A stretch of 64,000 nt of DNA, taken from Rhizobium sp. SL86 (GTDB lineage: Bacteria > Pseudomonadota > Alphaproteobacteria > Rhizobiales > Rhizobiaceae). The stretch covers positions 2,357,501 through 2,421,500 of the forward strand of contig NZ_JAPPRJ010000001.1 of the NCBI RefSeq assembly GCF_026672545.1, written 5' to 3'. Below, piece by piece: positions 50,024 through 57,968 of the stretch (its first letter is position 1; the number at the start of each line of letters is the position of its first letter). The notes beneath the pieces were generated by a model. The model saw nothing but the letters and a program-made list of their open reading frames with translations, had not been told where the DNA came from and made no database searches. A program made the translations under genes and the position numbers.

Positions 50024-50144
50024 CATTCTCTGGTTTTTTGTCAGACACATTTTTTGTTCGAAACGGTGATATCTGGCGTCTGTTTGTGTTCTGTTTTCGG
50101 ATGATGCTCAAATGAGTAATTTAGAGGGAGGGCGAGAAAAACTA

Positions 50145-51023
50145 ATGCAGGACAAGCACCGTATCTCTCTCAATGCCGTCAGAGTCTTTGCGATCGCAGC
50201 GCGGAAAGGCAGCCTAACGGCCGCAGGTGTTGAACTCGGCGTGACCTCCGGGGCGGTCAGCCACCAGCTCAAGAAGCTTGAAGACGAACTCGGGGTGAGC
50301 TTCTTTCACCGGGGGAACAATACGGTCTCCCTTACCGACGCGGGGCGGCGGTTTTATCAGGAGGTCGCACCGGCGATAGCACTCATCGAACGTTCTGCTG
50401 CGGCCCTTTATCGTGATGAAAATGAAATCGTCGTGCATGCCACGACATCGCTTGCATTGCGCTGGCTCATCCCGTCCCTGGAGCGTTTTCGCACTCTCTG
50501 CCCTCAGGTGCGCGTCCGGGTAGAAACAAGCTCTGCACGCCGTTTTCCGACCGTGCCCGATACGGATATCAGCATCCGTTATTTCCGGAACGGGGAGGCC
50601 GCCGACGGATGGGAATTTTTGGCGCGCGATCTCCGCCGCCCGGTTGTTTCACCGAGGTTGCTGAAACAGGATGGCCAAGGTTTAGCGATTGCCGTGCCGA
50701 ATATGCCGATTCTTCAGTGCTGTGTGGACAATTGGGACTGGAGGCTCTGGTGTGACGTGTTCGATGTGGCGCCCACCGAACTTCATTTTGCTCATGCATT
50801 CGATACGGATGATGCAGCTCTCTTGGCCTGTGTTGCTGGCCTTGGAGTGATGCTGGCGCCGACCATTCTGACGGGTCGGGAGTTGACGTCTGGCGCGCTG
50901 GTCACCATTCGCGGATACGATCCGGTGGAGACAGGCACATACCGTTACCGGCGTCAGTCGGAATCCAGAGCCGCAAGGCAATTCTGCAATTGGATGGATG
51001 CAGAATTGCGAGCTTTCGGCTGA
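50145..51023 (+). CDS. LysR-family regulator, GcvA-like
   Basis: About 292 residues. HTH: LNAVRVFAIAARKGSLTAAG, then VTSGAVSHQLKKLEDELGV, the GcvA-type pattern (SLNALRAFEAAARHLSFT-like). The effector domain runs from about residue 90 (HATTSLALRWLIPSLERF). Likely controls the divergent MFS gene via the palindrome at 50003-50023. Two in-frame ATGs exist (50112, 50145); the later one gives the normal N-terminus but the GGAGG is 13 nt away, so the start is uncertain. Confidence 0.85.
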   Translation: MQDKHRISLNAVRVFAIAARKGSLTAAGVELGVTSGAVSHQLKKLEDELGVSFFHRGNNTVSLTDAGRRFYQEVAPAIALIERSAAALYRDENEIVVHATTSLALRWLIPSLERFRTLCPQVRVRVETSSARRFPTVPDTDISIRYFRNGEAADGWEFLARDLRRPVVSPRLLKQDGQGLAIAVPNMPILQCCVDNWDWRLWCDVFDVAPTELHFAHAFDTDDAALLACVAGLGVMLAPTILTGRELTSGALVTIRGYDPVETGTYRYRRQSESRAARQFCNWMDAELRAFG

Positions 51024-51124
51024 TGGTCTTGCGAAAGGTTTTCTGGACAAGGACCCCGGCGGCTCTTGTCCGTTTCTGCTCCGCCGCAACCGTACCTGCG
51101 GCGGCGTGAGACGCCGATGGCGCC

Positions 51125-51385
51125 TTATTCCATGCCGAGGGCGGCCATGTAGGTCTGCAGGATGGTTTCTTCTTCCAGGCGCTCGTTGGCGTCCTTCTTG
51201 CGCAGACGGATGATCGTCTTCATGGCCTTGGTGTCGTAACCGCGGCCCTTGGCTTCGCCGAAGACGTCCTTGATGTCGTCGGCGATCGTCTGCTTTTCTT
51301 CTTCCAGGCGTTCGATCCGCTCGATGAACTGGCGCAGTTCGGCGGCTGCAACGTTGACTTCCCCGGTCGTTGCCACTTCTTCCAT
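51125..51385 (-). CDS. gapR: GapR-family nucleoid-associated protein (DUF2312)
   Basis: 86 residues. Helical throughout: [20 protein letters not shown], followed by [19 protein letters not shown] and [13 protein letters not shown], which match GapR of Caulobacter. That protein tracks AT-rich and overtwisted DNA and is needed for replication progress. The ATG at 51385 follows AAAGGAA; a longer frame to 51445 is unlikely. Lies downstream of DUF1244 on the same strand. Confidence 0.88.
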   Translation of the reverse strand: MEEVATTGEVNVAAAELRQFIERIERLEEEKQTIADDIKDVFGEAKGRGYDTKAMKTIIRLRKKDANERLEEETILQTYMAALGME

Positions 51386-51557
51386 GGGTCGTTCCTTTTG
51401 CTTGGCCGGACCCGGGACAGATCCTGTCGCTCGTTGCGCGGCCATTCGGTGGGTTGATGATGATTGGGTTCCAGAAGCCGGCGGGCCGGTCTCTGAGGGT
51501 GGCTGTCACCTGCCGCGAAGTCTCGGCAAGGTCAAGGCGTATTCGGATGCGGATGCT

Positions 51558-51872
51558 TCATTTGTGCGGGTTGTTTTGCGCAAATGCGGCTTTTTGAGCA
51601 TCGTTCGCTTCAGCCTGGTGGCGGCTTTTCCATTCCTCGTAGGGCATGCCGTAGACGATTTCCCGCGAGGCTTCCTTGTCGAGGGGGACGCCGGCCTCTT
51701 CCGCCGCTTCGCGATACCAGTTCGACAGACAGTTGCGGCAGAAGCCCGCGAGGTTCATCAGGTCGATGTTCTGCACGTCGTGCCGGTCCCTCAGATGCGC
51801 GACCAGCCTGCGGAAGGCGGCGGCTTCGAAGGTCGTGCGCTGCTCTTCGGTCATCTCGGTCAGTTCGGCCAT
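51558..51872 (-). CDS. DUF1244 family protein
   Basis: 104 residues. MTEEQRTTFEAAAFRRLVAHL and NIDLMNLAGFCRNCLSNWY with a conserved CxxC-like pair, then YGMPYEEWKSRHQAEA, are family signatures. DUF1244 proteins are common in proteobacteria and unassigned; a compact helical fold is known. The ATG at 51872 has GGAG about 8 nt upstream. An alternative ATG at 51908 overlaps the preceding amidohydrolase stop (ATGA), so the gene is coupled to it in either case. Confidence 0.85.
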   Translation of the reverse strand: MAELTEMTEEQRTTFEAAAFRRLVAHLRDRHDVQNIDLMNLAGFCRNCLSNWYREAAEEAGVPLDKEASREIVYGMPYEEWKSRHQAEANDAQKAAFAQNNPHK

Positions 51873-51904
51873 GGGGCGGTCTCCTTTATTGTCATCCGGC
51901 ATTG

Positions 51905-52702
51905 TCATCCGACAGGGTAGGGGCCGGTGCGCGAGGCAAAGAGCTGGTATTCGTGCAGCGCCGGGTCCTCGTTGAGGGCCTCAAAGATCGGCGCCAGGCG
52001 GTTTGCCCAGTCGGTGATGCCGTTATCGTCGCCGATCAGGTCCTGGCGCACCTCCAGAAGCGCATGCGGAATGCCCTTCATCATGCAGTGCCGGTACATG
52101 GTATCGTTCTTCAGCGCCCCGTCATAGGGTTCGTTGTCGCCGATCAAGAGATCGCGGTCCGCCGACAGACGATCGATCAGCGGTCTGACGGCGCGATGAT
52201 CGCTGTCCCACAACACGGCGGCATGCCAGGGGCGCGGCACGCCCTTCCAGGCGGGCGTATAGGAATGCAGCGACAGCACGAGGGGTGCCCTGCCGCAGGC
52301 CTCTGCCACCGCGGCAATCTCGCGCGCGACGGCGTCGTGATAGGGCCGGTGATAGGTCTGAAGCCGGTGCTGCCATTCTTCATCGGTGATCGGATGGTTG
52401 CCGGGAATGATCGCGCCATCGGAGATGCGCATGATCAGCGTCGGGTCGTCCTCGCCACGGTTCGGATCGATCAGCAGCCGCGAAAAGGTCGACATGACCG
52501 CCGGCACGCCGAGGCGCGCCGCGAGTTGGCGTGTCAGGCCCTCCACGCCGATGTCATAGGCAATGTGCCGGCGAAAGACGCTGTCTTCGAGCCCGAGCGT
52601 CCCATATTCCTGTGGAAGACTGTTCTTCGCATGATCCGCCAGAAGCACCATGCCTCTGTCACGATTGCCGGGTATCAGTTCGAATGGATTAAAAGACTGC
52701 AT
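51905..52702 (-). CDS. N-formylglutamate amidohydrolase-family protein (paralogue 2)
   Basis: 265 residues. FGase fold: MVLLADHAKNSLPQEYGTLG, the Arg/Asp pair in RLLIDPNRGEDD, LVLSLHSYTPAWKG and HALLEVRQDLIGD. It resembles paralogue 1 at 5523-6407 only in the core motifs, so the substrates may differ. The ATG at 52702 gives the family start; an earlier in-frame start at 52765 lacks support. Its end overlaps DUF1244, giving amidohydrolase-DUF1244-gapR on one strand. Confidence 0.82.
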   Translation of the reverse strand: MQSFNPFELIPGNRDRGMVLLADHAKNSLPQEYGTLGLEDSVFRRHIAYDIGVEGLTRQLAARLGVPAVMSTFSRLLIDPNRGEDDPTLIMRISDGAIIPGNHPITDEEWQHRLQTYHRPYHDAVAREIAAVAEACGRAPLVLSLHSYTPAWKGVPRPWHAAVLWDSDHRAVRPLIDRLSADRDLLIGDNEPYDGALKNDTMYRHCMMKGIPHALLEVRQDLIGDDNGITDWANRLAPIFEALNEDPALHEYQLFASRTGPYPVG

Positions 52703-52779
52703 TGCGCCACGCCGGAGAAGACTTGAGACAGAGCCCTGATGGCATGGGGATGCGGTTCGGTGCAAGCATCACTTGTCTT

Positions 52780-52808
52780 CTGTCAAGCAAGGCCTTGGAG
52801 AATATAAT
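52780..52808 (+). promoter_or_regulatory. Promoter candidate of the DUF1036-pyk operon
   Basis: A perfect TATAAT (52803-52808) is preceded 17 nt upstream by CTGTCA (52780-52785), four of six bases of the -35 consensus. The leader to the DUF1036 ATG would be about 43 nt. Confidence 0.5.
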
Positions 52809-52857
52809 CGATTTGATTTCATTGACTTTCGCGAGTGAGCGGGCGAAGACAGTGCAG

Positions 52858-53355
52858 ATGAACCCTCATGGAGTCCCAACGGAAGCCGTGTCGAAAAGCC
52901 TTTTGTCTCTTCTCTCCCTGCGTCTCGTTCCGTCGCTTGCCTTTGCGATGGTCAGCGTTCCCGTTTTCGGCTTTGCCAGTGCCGCCCATGCTGATTTTCG
53001 TGTCTGCAACGGCACGCAGAATCTCGTCGGTGTGGCAATCGGTTACCGTGCCAGCGAAGGCTGGATCTCGGAAGGCTGGTGGCAGGTGCCCGCTTCGAGC
53101 TGTGCCACGCTGATCGAGGGCGAACTGCAGTCCCGTTATTATTACCTTTATGCGGAAGATGCGGCCCGGGGCGGCCGATGGACCGGCGACATCAACATGT
53201 GCGTCGCCGAAAACGAGTTCAAGATCGTCGGCGTCGACGATTGTTTCGCCCGCGGCTACCAGCGCATGGGGTTCAAGGAATATGACACCGGCCGTCAGGG
53301 CAGCTGGATGGTCCAGCTTTCTGACACGCCGGCCGCGCAAGAAGGCCAGAATTGA
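52858..53355 (+). CDS. DUF1036 secreted protein
   Basis: 165 residues. Signal peptide (LRLVPSLAFAMVSVPVFGFASAAHA) followed by the DUF1036 domain: FRVCNGTQNLVGVAIGYRA, EGWISEGWWQVPASSCATL, YYLYAEDAARGGRW and a Cys pair (MCVAENEFKIVG, DDCFARGY). The family consists of small periplasmic beta proteins of unknown function. The stop overlaps the pyk ATG (TGATG), so it is translationally coupled to pyruvate kinase. That is a striking secreted/cytosolic pairing. The 52703-52857 gap holds the promoter. Confidence 0.85.
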   Translation: MNPHGVPTEAVSKSLLSLLSLRLVPSLAFAMVSVPVFGFASAAHADFRVCNGTQNLVGVAIGYRASEGWISEGWWQVPASSCATLIEGELQSRYYYLYAEDAARGGRWTGDINMCVAENEFKIVGVDDCFARGYQRMGFKEYDTGRQGSWMVQLSDTPAAQEGQN

Positions 53356-54794
53356 TGAAGCGAAACCGCAAAGTAAAAATCCTCGCCACCCTCGGCCCAG
53401 CTTCTTCCGAAGAGGCGATGATCGAGAAGCTGCACCTGGCAGGCGCCGACCTCTTCCGCATCAACATGAGCCATGCCAGCCATGACCTGATGCGCACCCT
53501 GATCGAGCGCATCCGCGCGGTCGAAGCCCGCAACGGCCGCCCGATCGGCATCCTGGCCGATCTGCAGGGCCCAAAACTGCGCGTCGGCAAGTTCGCCGAC
53601 ACCAAGGTGACGCTGGAGCCCGGCCAGACCTTCACGCTCGACAATAACGAGGCCCTCGGCGACAACACCCGCGTTTTCCTGCCGCATCCGGAAATCCTCG
53701 AAGCCGTCAAGGCGGGCGACCGGCTGCTGATCGATGACGGCAAGCTGCATCTGCGTGCCGAAAAGGCCGATGGCAAAAGCATCGTCTGCACGGTTGTTGC
53801 CGGCACCTCGATCTCCGACCGCAAGGGCGTCAGCCTGCCCGATACATTGCTCGGCGTCGGCGTTTTGACCGACAAGGACCGCGCCGATCTCGACGCCGTT
53901 CTCGCGACAAACCAGGTGGACTGGGTGGCGCTCTCCTTCGTGCAGCGTCCGGAAGACCTTGCCGAAGTGCGCAAGATCTCCAAGGGCCGCGTCGGCCTGA
54001 TGTCGAAGATCGAGAAGCCGCAGGCGATCGAACGGATCGAGGAAATCATCGAGCTGTCCGACGCGCTGATGGTGGCGCGCGGCGATCTCGGCGTCGAAAT
54101 GCCGCTGGAAGCGGTGCCCGGCCTGCAGAAGCAGCTGACGCGCGCATGTCGCCGCGCCGGCAAGCCGGTTGTGGTTGCCACCCAGATGCTGGAATCGATG
54201 ATCACCGCAGCCGTTCCGACCCGCGCCGAAGTCTCCGACGTCGCGACCGCCGTCTTTGAAGGCGCCGATGCCGTGATGCTGTCGGCCGAATCGGCGTCTG
54301 GCCAGTACCCGGTCGAGGCGGTCTCCACCATGGCCTCCATCGCCACCAAGGTGGAGCAGGATCCCTACTACTCCAACATCATTTACGCACAGCGCCCGCA
54401 GCCGGAAGCGACCGGCGCCGACGCGATTTCGCTCGCCGCCCGCCAGATCGCCGAGACGCTGAAGCTGCAGGCGATCGTCACCTATACCTCGTCCGGCAAT
54501 ACCGGTCTGCGCGCCTCGCGCGAACGTCCGCAGGTGCCGATCATCGCGCTGTCGCCGGTGGTGCAGACGGCACGCCGCCTGTCGGTCTGCTGGGGCCTGC
54601 ACTGCGTGGTGGCGGAAGAGCCGACGGATCTCGACGACATGGTCAACAAGGCCTGCCGCATCGTCGCCGCCGAAGGGTTCGGCAAGCCGGGCGACCGCAT
54701 CATCATCTCCGCCGGCGTGCCCCTCGGCACGCCGGGCGCCACCAACATGCTGCGCATGGCCTATATCGGCCCGGACGGCCAGTCCGGCGTGTGA
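53355..54794 (+). CDS. pyk: Pyruvate kinase
   Basis: 479 residues. It converts PEP and ADP to pyruvate and ATP. Motifs: KVKILATLGPASSEE, FRINMSHASHD, LADLQGPKLRVGKF, the active-site IEKPQAIERIEEII, LMVARGDLGVEMP and MTRA-like VATQMLESMITAAVPTRAE, with the MLSAESASGQYPVEAV motif. The C-terminal domain is complete, with an allosteric site of the usual type. The start is the ATG at 53355, overlapping the DUF1036 stop; the TTG one codon earlier is not needed. Confidence 0.97.
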   Translation: MKRNRKVKILATLGPASSEEAMIEKLHLAGADLFRINMSHASHDLMRTLIERIRAVEARNGRPIGILADLQGPKLRVGKFADTKVTLEPGQTFTLDNNEALGDNTRVFLPHPEILEAVKAGDRLLIDDGKLHLRAEKADGKSIVCTVVAGTSISDRKGVSLPDTLLGVGVLTDKDRADLDAVLATNQVDWVALSFVQRPEDLAEVRKISKGRVGLMSKIEKPQAIERIEEIIELSDALMVARGDLGVEMPLEAVPGLQKQLTRACRRAGKPVVVATQMLESMITAAVPTRAEVSDVATAVFEGADAVMLSAESASGQYPVEAVSTMASIATKVEQDPYYSNIIYAQRPQPEATGADAISLAARQIAETLKLQAIVTYTSSGNTGLRASRERPQVPIIALSPVVQTARRLSVCWGLHCVVAEEPTDLDDMVNKACRIVAAEGFGKPGDRIIISAGVPLGTPGATNMLRMAYIGPDGQSGV

Positions 54795-54800
54795 CGCCGG
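54784..54800 (+). terminator. Hairpin over the pyk stop codon
   Basis: CCGGCGT-GTG-ACGCCGG 7-bp stem overlapping the stop codon, followed by TTTC; a weak terminator for pyk. Confidence 0.45.
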
Positions 54801-54814
54801 TTTCGGGATCGAAG

Positions 54815-54843
54815 AGAAGAAGGGGGCTGTGGACCAGCCCCCT
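54815..54843 (-). terminator. Terminator of the toxin-antitoxin operon
   Basis: AGGGGGCTG/CAGCCCCCT stem (54821-54829 with 54835-54843), followed on the minus strand by TCTTCTCTTC, 47 nt after the toxin stop. Confidence 0.65.
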
Positions 54844-54889
54844 AAACGGTTGCAAGGTCGCGATCAGACACGGAATGGATGTTTGTCGT

Positions 54890-55483
54890 TCAGGGTTTCC
54901 AAGAGCTGCCAATGGCCGCGGGCTCATCGATCCCGCCAGGAAGGTCGGTTAACTTTCTGGCATCCTCGGGCCGTCTGCCGGGCTTGGTGGGATGAAGCAT
55001 TTCATGGATCACCTCGTCCGCTGAGGCAATGACGCCCACGTCCTCCAATCCACGCAGCAGGCCCACGGTTGAGATCAGGTGGAGATTGGGCGGCCTGTTG
55101 AACAACCTCATGCCAGCGTCCTCGAACAGGATCGCGACGGGTTCATTGGTCTTGAGATAGCGTTCAAGGCCTCCTTCGTCGGAGACGAAGTCTACCATCG
55201 CAAGCTCTCCGGCGTTCTTCTTGAGTTTTTGCCCCAGCCGCCGCTTTTGCCGTTCGCTCTCACCTATGTCAGTCCGCTCGATCACGAACGGTGGAGAGTT
55301 GCCATCGATGAACTCTTTCACCTCGGCGTCTTTGAGATAGGAAAGATCGCTGGTGAGTTCGTCGTAGACTGCGTCAACGATGACGAGGCGCATGTCGAGT
55401 TCGAGGAGGAGGTGAAGCCGGTCAGCGACCCACAGGCTATTGATCGGACCCGCATCAGGCAGGATGATCGTACATCGCCTCAC
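54890..55483 (-). CDS. PIN-like domain protein, probable toxin
   Basis: 197 residues. The N-terminal strand with an acidic residue (CTIILPDAGPINSLW), an Asp/Glu pair in VDAVYDELTSD, KNAGELAMVDFVSDEG and VAILFEDAGMRLF give the spaced acidic residues of a PIN nuclease fold. Such toxins cleave RNA. Longer than a minimal PIN domain by ~60 residues. The start is GTG at 55483, overlapping the antitoxin stop (GTGA), so translation is coupled and antitoxin is made first. No family name is claimed. Confidence 0.7.
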   Translation of the reverse strand: MRRCTIILPDAGPINSLWVADRLHLLLELDMRLVIVDAVYDELTSDLSYLKDAEVKEFIDGNSPPFVIERTDIGESERQKRRLGQKLKKNAGELAMVDFVSDEGGLERYLKTNEPVAILFEDAGMRLFNRPPNLHLISTVGLLRGLEDVGVIASADEVIHEMLHPTKPGRRPEDARKLTDLPGGIDEPAAIGSSWKP

Positions 55484-55812
55484 CCCATCCTCCAGAGCTT
55501 TGCAAAGGTGGCAGCCTGGTTTTCGATGTCGTGTGCCGGAGGAAGCGGCATGGGAAGGTCGGCATCTCCCAGCGCGACGAGCAGGTCGGCATAGTCCCTC
55601 AGTCCAAGACGGCGAACAGCGTCCCTCCTGGAGAGCAAGCCTTTTGAGTAGGCAAGAAGCGGGTCCTCGTCAGAAATTTCTCCGTCCGGTTCGGTGATCG
55701 CTTCAAAGTGCTCGCGTACGATGGCGGTCATGGTTGTCCGGTTTTGTGCGGCATAGGCGTTGACCCGGGCCACCAGTTCCTCCGGCAGATTCATGGACGT
55801 GTTCTTCAGCAT
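55480..55812 (-). CDS. Ribbon-helix-helix-type antitoxin (candidate)
   Basis: 110 residues. KNTSMNLPEELVARVNAYAAQ followed by TTMTAIVREHFEAI is an N-terminal MetJ/Arc-type ribbon-helix-helix. The rest is acidic (SDEDPLLAYSKGLLSRRDAV, then LVALGDADLPMPLPP) and would wrap the toxin. ATG at 55812 has GGAGG 8 nt upstream; a TTG at 55818 is not needed. Its promoter contains the palindrome at 55829-55852, as expected for autoregulation by such antitoxins. Confidence 0.75.
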   Translation of the reverse strand: MLKNTSMNLPEELVARVNAYAAQNRTTMTAIVREHFEAITEPDGEISDEDPLLAYSKGLLSRRDAVRRLGLRDYADLLVALGDADLPMPLPPAHDIENQAATFAKLWRMG

Positions 55813-55828
55813 CGGCAAACCCTCCGGT

Positions 55829-55852
55829 CATTTCACATATATATGTGAAATG
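55829..55852. promoter_or_regulatory. 24-bp perfect palindromic operator of the toxin-antitoxin module
   Basis: CATTTCACATAT and ATATGTGAAATG form a perfect 24-bp palindrome 17 nt upstream of the antitoxin start. It overlaps a plausible minus-strand -10 (TATATG) located 17 nt from TTTACC. Binding of a ribbon-helix-helix dimer pair here would block transcription. Confidence 0.75.
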
Positions 55853-55950
55853 GACCTCGGTAAAAAGACCGTTGCAGATTGCGCCTTCAGAGCCTCCGTT
55901 CGCCGCCGTGTCGTCGAACCCGAGTCGGCAGGGCCGGCGGCAGCACGTCC

Positions 55951-56985
55951 TTATCGGGCGACTGTCTTCTCTCCCGCAATCCGCACCTCCACCTTACGCG
56001 CCAGTATGTCCAGATCCCGGTCCTTGCCCGACAGCTTCTCGATGGCGGCGATGGCGAGATCGGTCGCCACGTAATCCGGCTTGTGGCCGACGCCCTTCAG
56101 CCAGATCAGTTCCGAGTCCTTGATGTCGCGCTTCAGTCCGACGGAATGGATATTGGCGAGCACCACCGGATCACTGTCGCCGGTGATGATGATGGCAGGG
56201 CTTTCGATCTCGGTATAGCGCGGTGCCATGCGCGTGACATAATCGAGGAGGTTTGCCACGTCCCGGGCGTTGTGGCGGAAGTTTTCCGGTCGCAGCACAA
56301 GCGCTGGCGCCCCTTCTTCCACATAGGCCTCGCGGCGGGCATTCGGCGCAAAGACGGAGCGGGTTGCCGGATCGAGCAGCACCATGCCGGCAGGCATCAC
56401 CAGCGTGTGGCTGAACAACCAGCCGAGCACCGGCGTCGAGGCCACATGATAATGCCAGTCGATGCCGCCCGGCCAGGGGTGGGTGGCGGGCGAAAGAAAC
56501 AGCGTGCCGATTACCTTGTCCGGGTGGAACAGGGCAAAGCTTGCGGCAATCGCGCCGCCGAAGGAATGGCCGACGATGATCGCCCGCTCGATGCCCTTCG
56601 CCTCCAGCAGCTTTGCGATCGCTGCCGCCTGTCCGTCCGGGGTGGCATTTTCCGCGCCGCCACGTTCGGAATAACCGTGGCCGGGGCGGTCGATGAAGAG
56701 AAGTTCGGCACGGCCGCGCAGCGGTGCCAGGAAGGCCGCCTCCTGGTCACGCAGATTGCCGCTTGCGCCGTGGATAAAGATGATCGGCGGCAGATCCGCC
56801 TCTGGGCCGACGGGCACCTGCAGCGCGTTCATCCGGAAGCCGCCGACATCCGTCAGCGTCCCGATATTGGGGTAACGGCGTTCGATCTTTTCCGCCCGCC
56901 AGGCGGTGAAGCCGAAGGCACCGGCAAGGCCTGCCGCGAGAACGAGGAGTAAAATGACCAGGTAAGACAGGATGGAACGCCTCAG
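55951..56985 (-). CDS. Membrane-anchored alpha/beta hydrolase with apparent CTG start
   Basis: About 344 residues if translation begins at CTG 56985. The upstream extension adds an N-terminal anchor (LSYLVILLLVLAAGLAGAFG), then RYPNIGTLTDVGGFRMN leading into the hydrolase domain: PPIIFIHGASGN (oxyanion), FIDRPGHGYSERGG, the nucleophile elbow VGHSFGGAIA, Asp in ITGDSDPVV and His in KGVGHKPDYV. The first ATG (56832) would delete the anchor and start inside conserved sequence. The CTGA overlaps the TPR gene stop, where an ATGA coupling is usual. Ester substrate unknown. Confidence 0.8.
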   Translation of the reverse strand: MRRSILSYLVILLLVLAAGLAGAFGFTAWRAEKIERRYPNIGTLTDVGGFRMNALQVPVGPEADLPPIIFIHGASGNLRDQEAAFLAPLRGRAELLFIDRPGHGYSERGGAENATPDGQAAAIAKLLEAKGIERAIIVGHSFGGAIAASFALFHPDKVIGTLFLSPATHPWPGGIDWHYHVASTPVLGWLFSHTLVMPAGMVLLDPATRSVFAPNARREAYVEEGAPALVLRPENFRHNARDVANLLDYVTRMAPRYTEIESPAIIITGDSDPVVLANIHSVGLKRDIKDSELIWLKGVGHKPDYVATDLAIAAIEKLSGKDRDLDILARKVEVRIAGEKTVAR

Positions 56986-57605
56986 GTCCGGCTGCCGGCG
57001 AGCTTTTCGGAGAGTTTCAGCATGTTCTCCTGAGCCGTGCGTTCGGCGGGGTAGATGGCGAGGAATCGCTCCCAGGCCTTCAGCGCCAGTTCGTCCTGGC
57101 CGCCTTCCGTCAGGATGGAGGCCAGACCGGCAATGGCGGGGAAATATCGGGGCTCGAGTGCCAAAACCCTCTGCACATCGGCCATGGATTTGCGGGTGTC
57201 ACCCATCGTGTAATAGAGCGTCGCCCGGCGGTTGAAGACTTCCGGGTAATCCGGTTGCAGCAGCGTCACGCGGTCGAGGAAATCGAGTGCGGCGGCATTC
57301 TTCTTGTCATTGATGGACTTGTTTGCCCACTCCATCAAAAGGTCGACCGTGGCGCTGCCGGATGAGGACCAGTTGACGAGGATCTGCTGGGCCAGTTGTT
57401 TGGCCTTGTCCGGATCGCGCTCGCGCTTCAGGTCGGCCAGAAGCTTGTCCTGTGTCGCCTGGGGCGACTCGACCGACATCGGTGCGGATGGTGGCGGTGA
57501 GGGGTTCGCGGCTGAAGGCCCGGTCGTTGCCGGTGCATCCTGCGCGGCAGCGGGGCCGGCGAGGACGGCTGAGAGAATCAGAACGGGCAAACGAAAAAAG
57601 CGCAT
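56982..57605 (-). CDS. Secreted TPR protein
   Basis: 207 residues. Signal peptide (FRLPVLILSAVLAGPAAAQ), a Pro/Ala linker (residues 25-50) and about three tetratricopeptide repeats (e.g. DFLDRVTLLQPDYPEVFNRR, then RATLYYTMGDTRKSMADVQR). Periplasmic protein-protein adaptor of unknown partners. Its stop overlaps the next gene, suggesting an operon with the membrane-anchored hydrolase. Confidence 0.88.
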   Translation of the reverse strand: MRFFRLPVLILSAVLAGPAAAQDAPATTGPSAANPSPPPSAPMSVESPQATQDKLLADLKRERDPDKAKQLAQQILVNWSSSGSATVDLLMEWANKSINDKKNAAALDFLDRVTLLQPDYPEVFNRRATLYYTMGDTRKSMADVQRVLALEPRYFPAIAGLASILTEGGQDELALKAWERFLAIYPAERTAQENMLKLSEKLAGSRT

Positions 57606-57695
57606 GCGAGAAAGGTAACTCGCATGCGCTTTATCTCAAACCGAAAAATTCCCGTTATCGAGAACGTGATCCGGTCCCGGCCGAACCGGCTTCAA

Positions 57696-57821
57696 TCAGC
57701 CCTGACGAGCCTTGAAGCGCGGGTTCTGCTTGTTGATGATGTAAACGCGGCCCTTGCGGCGAACCAGACGGTTTTCGCGATGACGGGCCTTAAGCGCTTT
57801 GAGCGAGTTCTTGATCTTCAT
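57696..57821 (-). CDS. rpmJ: 50S ribosomal protein L36, zinc-independent form
   Basis: 41 residues, start [10 protein letters not shown], with [19 protein letters not shown] and FKARQG at the end. It has no cysteine, so the CxxC zinc site of the standard L36 is missing. This is the C-minus form, often used under zinc limitation, although many alphaproteobacteria have only this one. It is encoded alone, close to the TPR gene. Confidence 0.95.
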   Translation of the reverse strand: MKIKNSLKALKARHRENRLVRRKGRVYIINKQNPRFKARQG

Positions 57822-57968
57822 TTCTCTGATCCGCGTATTCGTTGGCGCTTAGGCCACACAATCTTCTTACAATCAAAAGCGCGCACACGGCGCTCTCTTT
57901 AGGATGCACGGCTGATACAGGTTCGCTCCGGGCCTGTCAACCGCAGGCGCCTTATGGATCAAGCCTTT

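Noticed and set aside
55860-56074. Plus-strand frames between the antitoxin and hydrolase genes
   Set aside because: They overlap the hydrolase 3' end and have arginine/proline-rich shadow composition.
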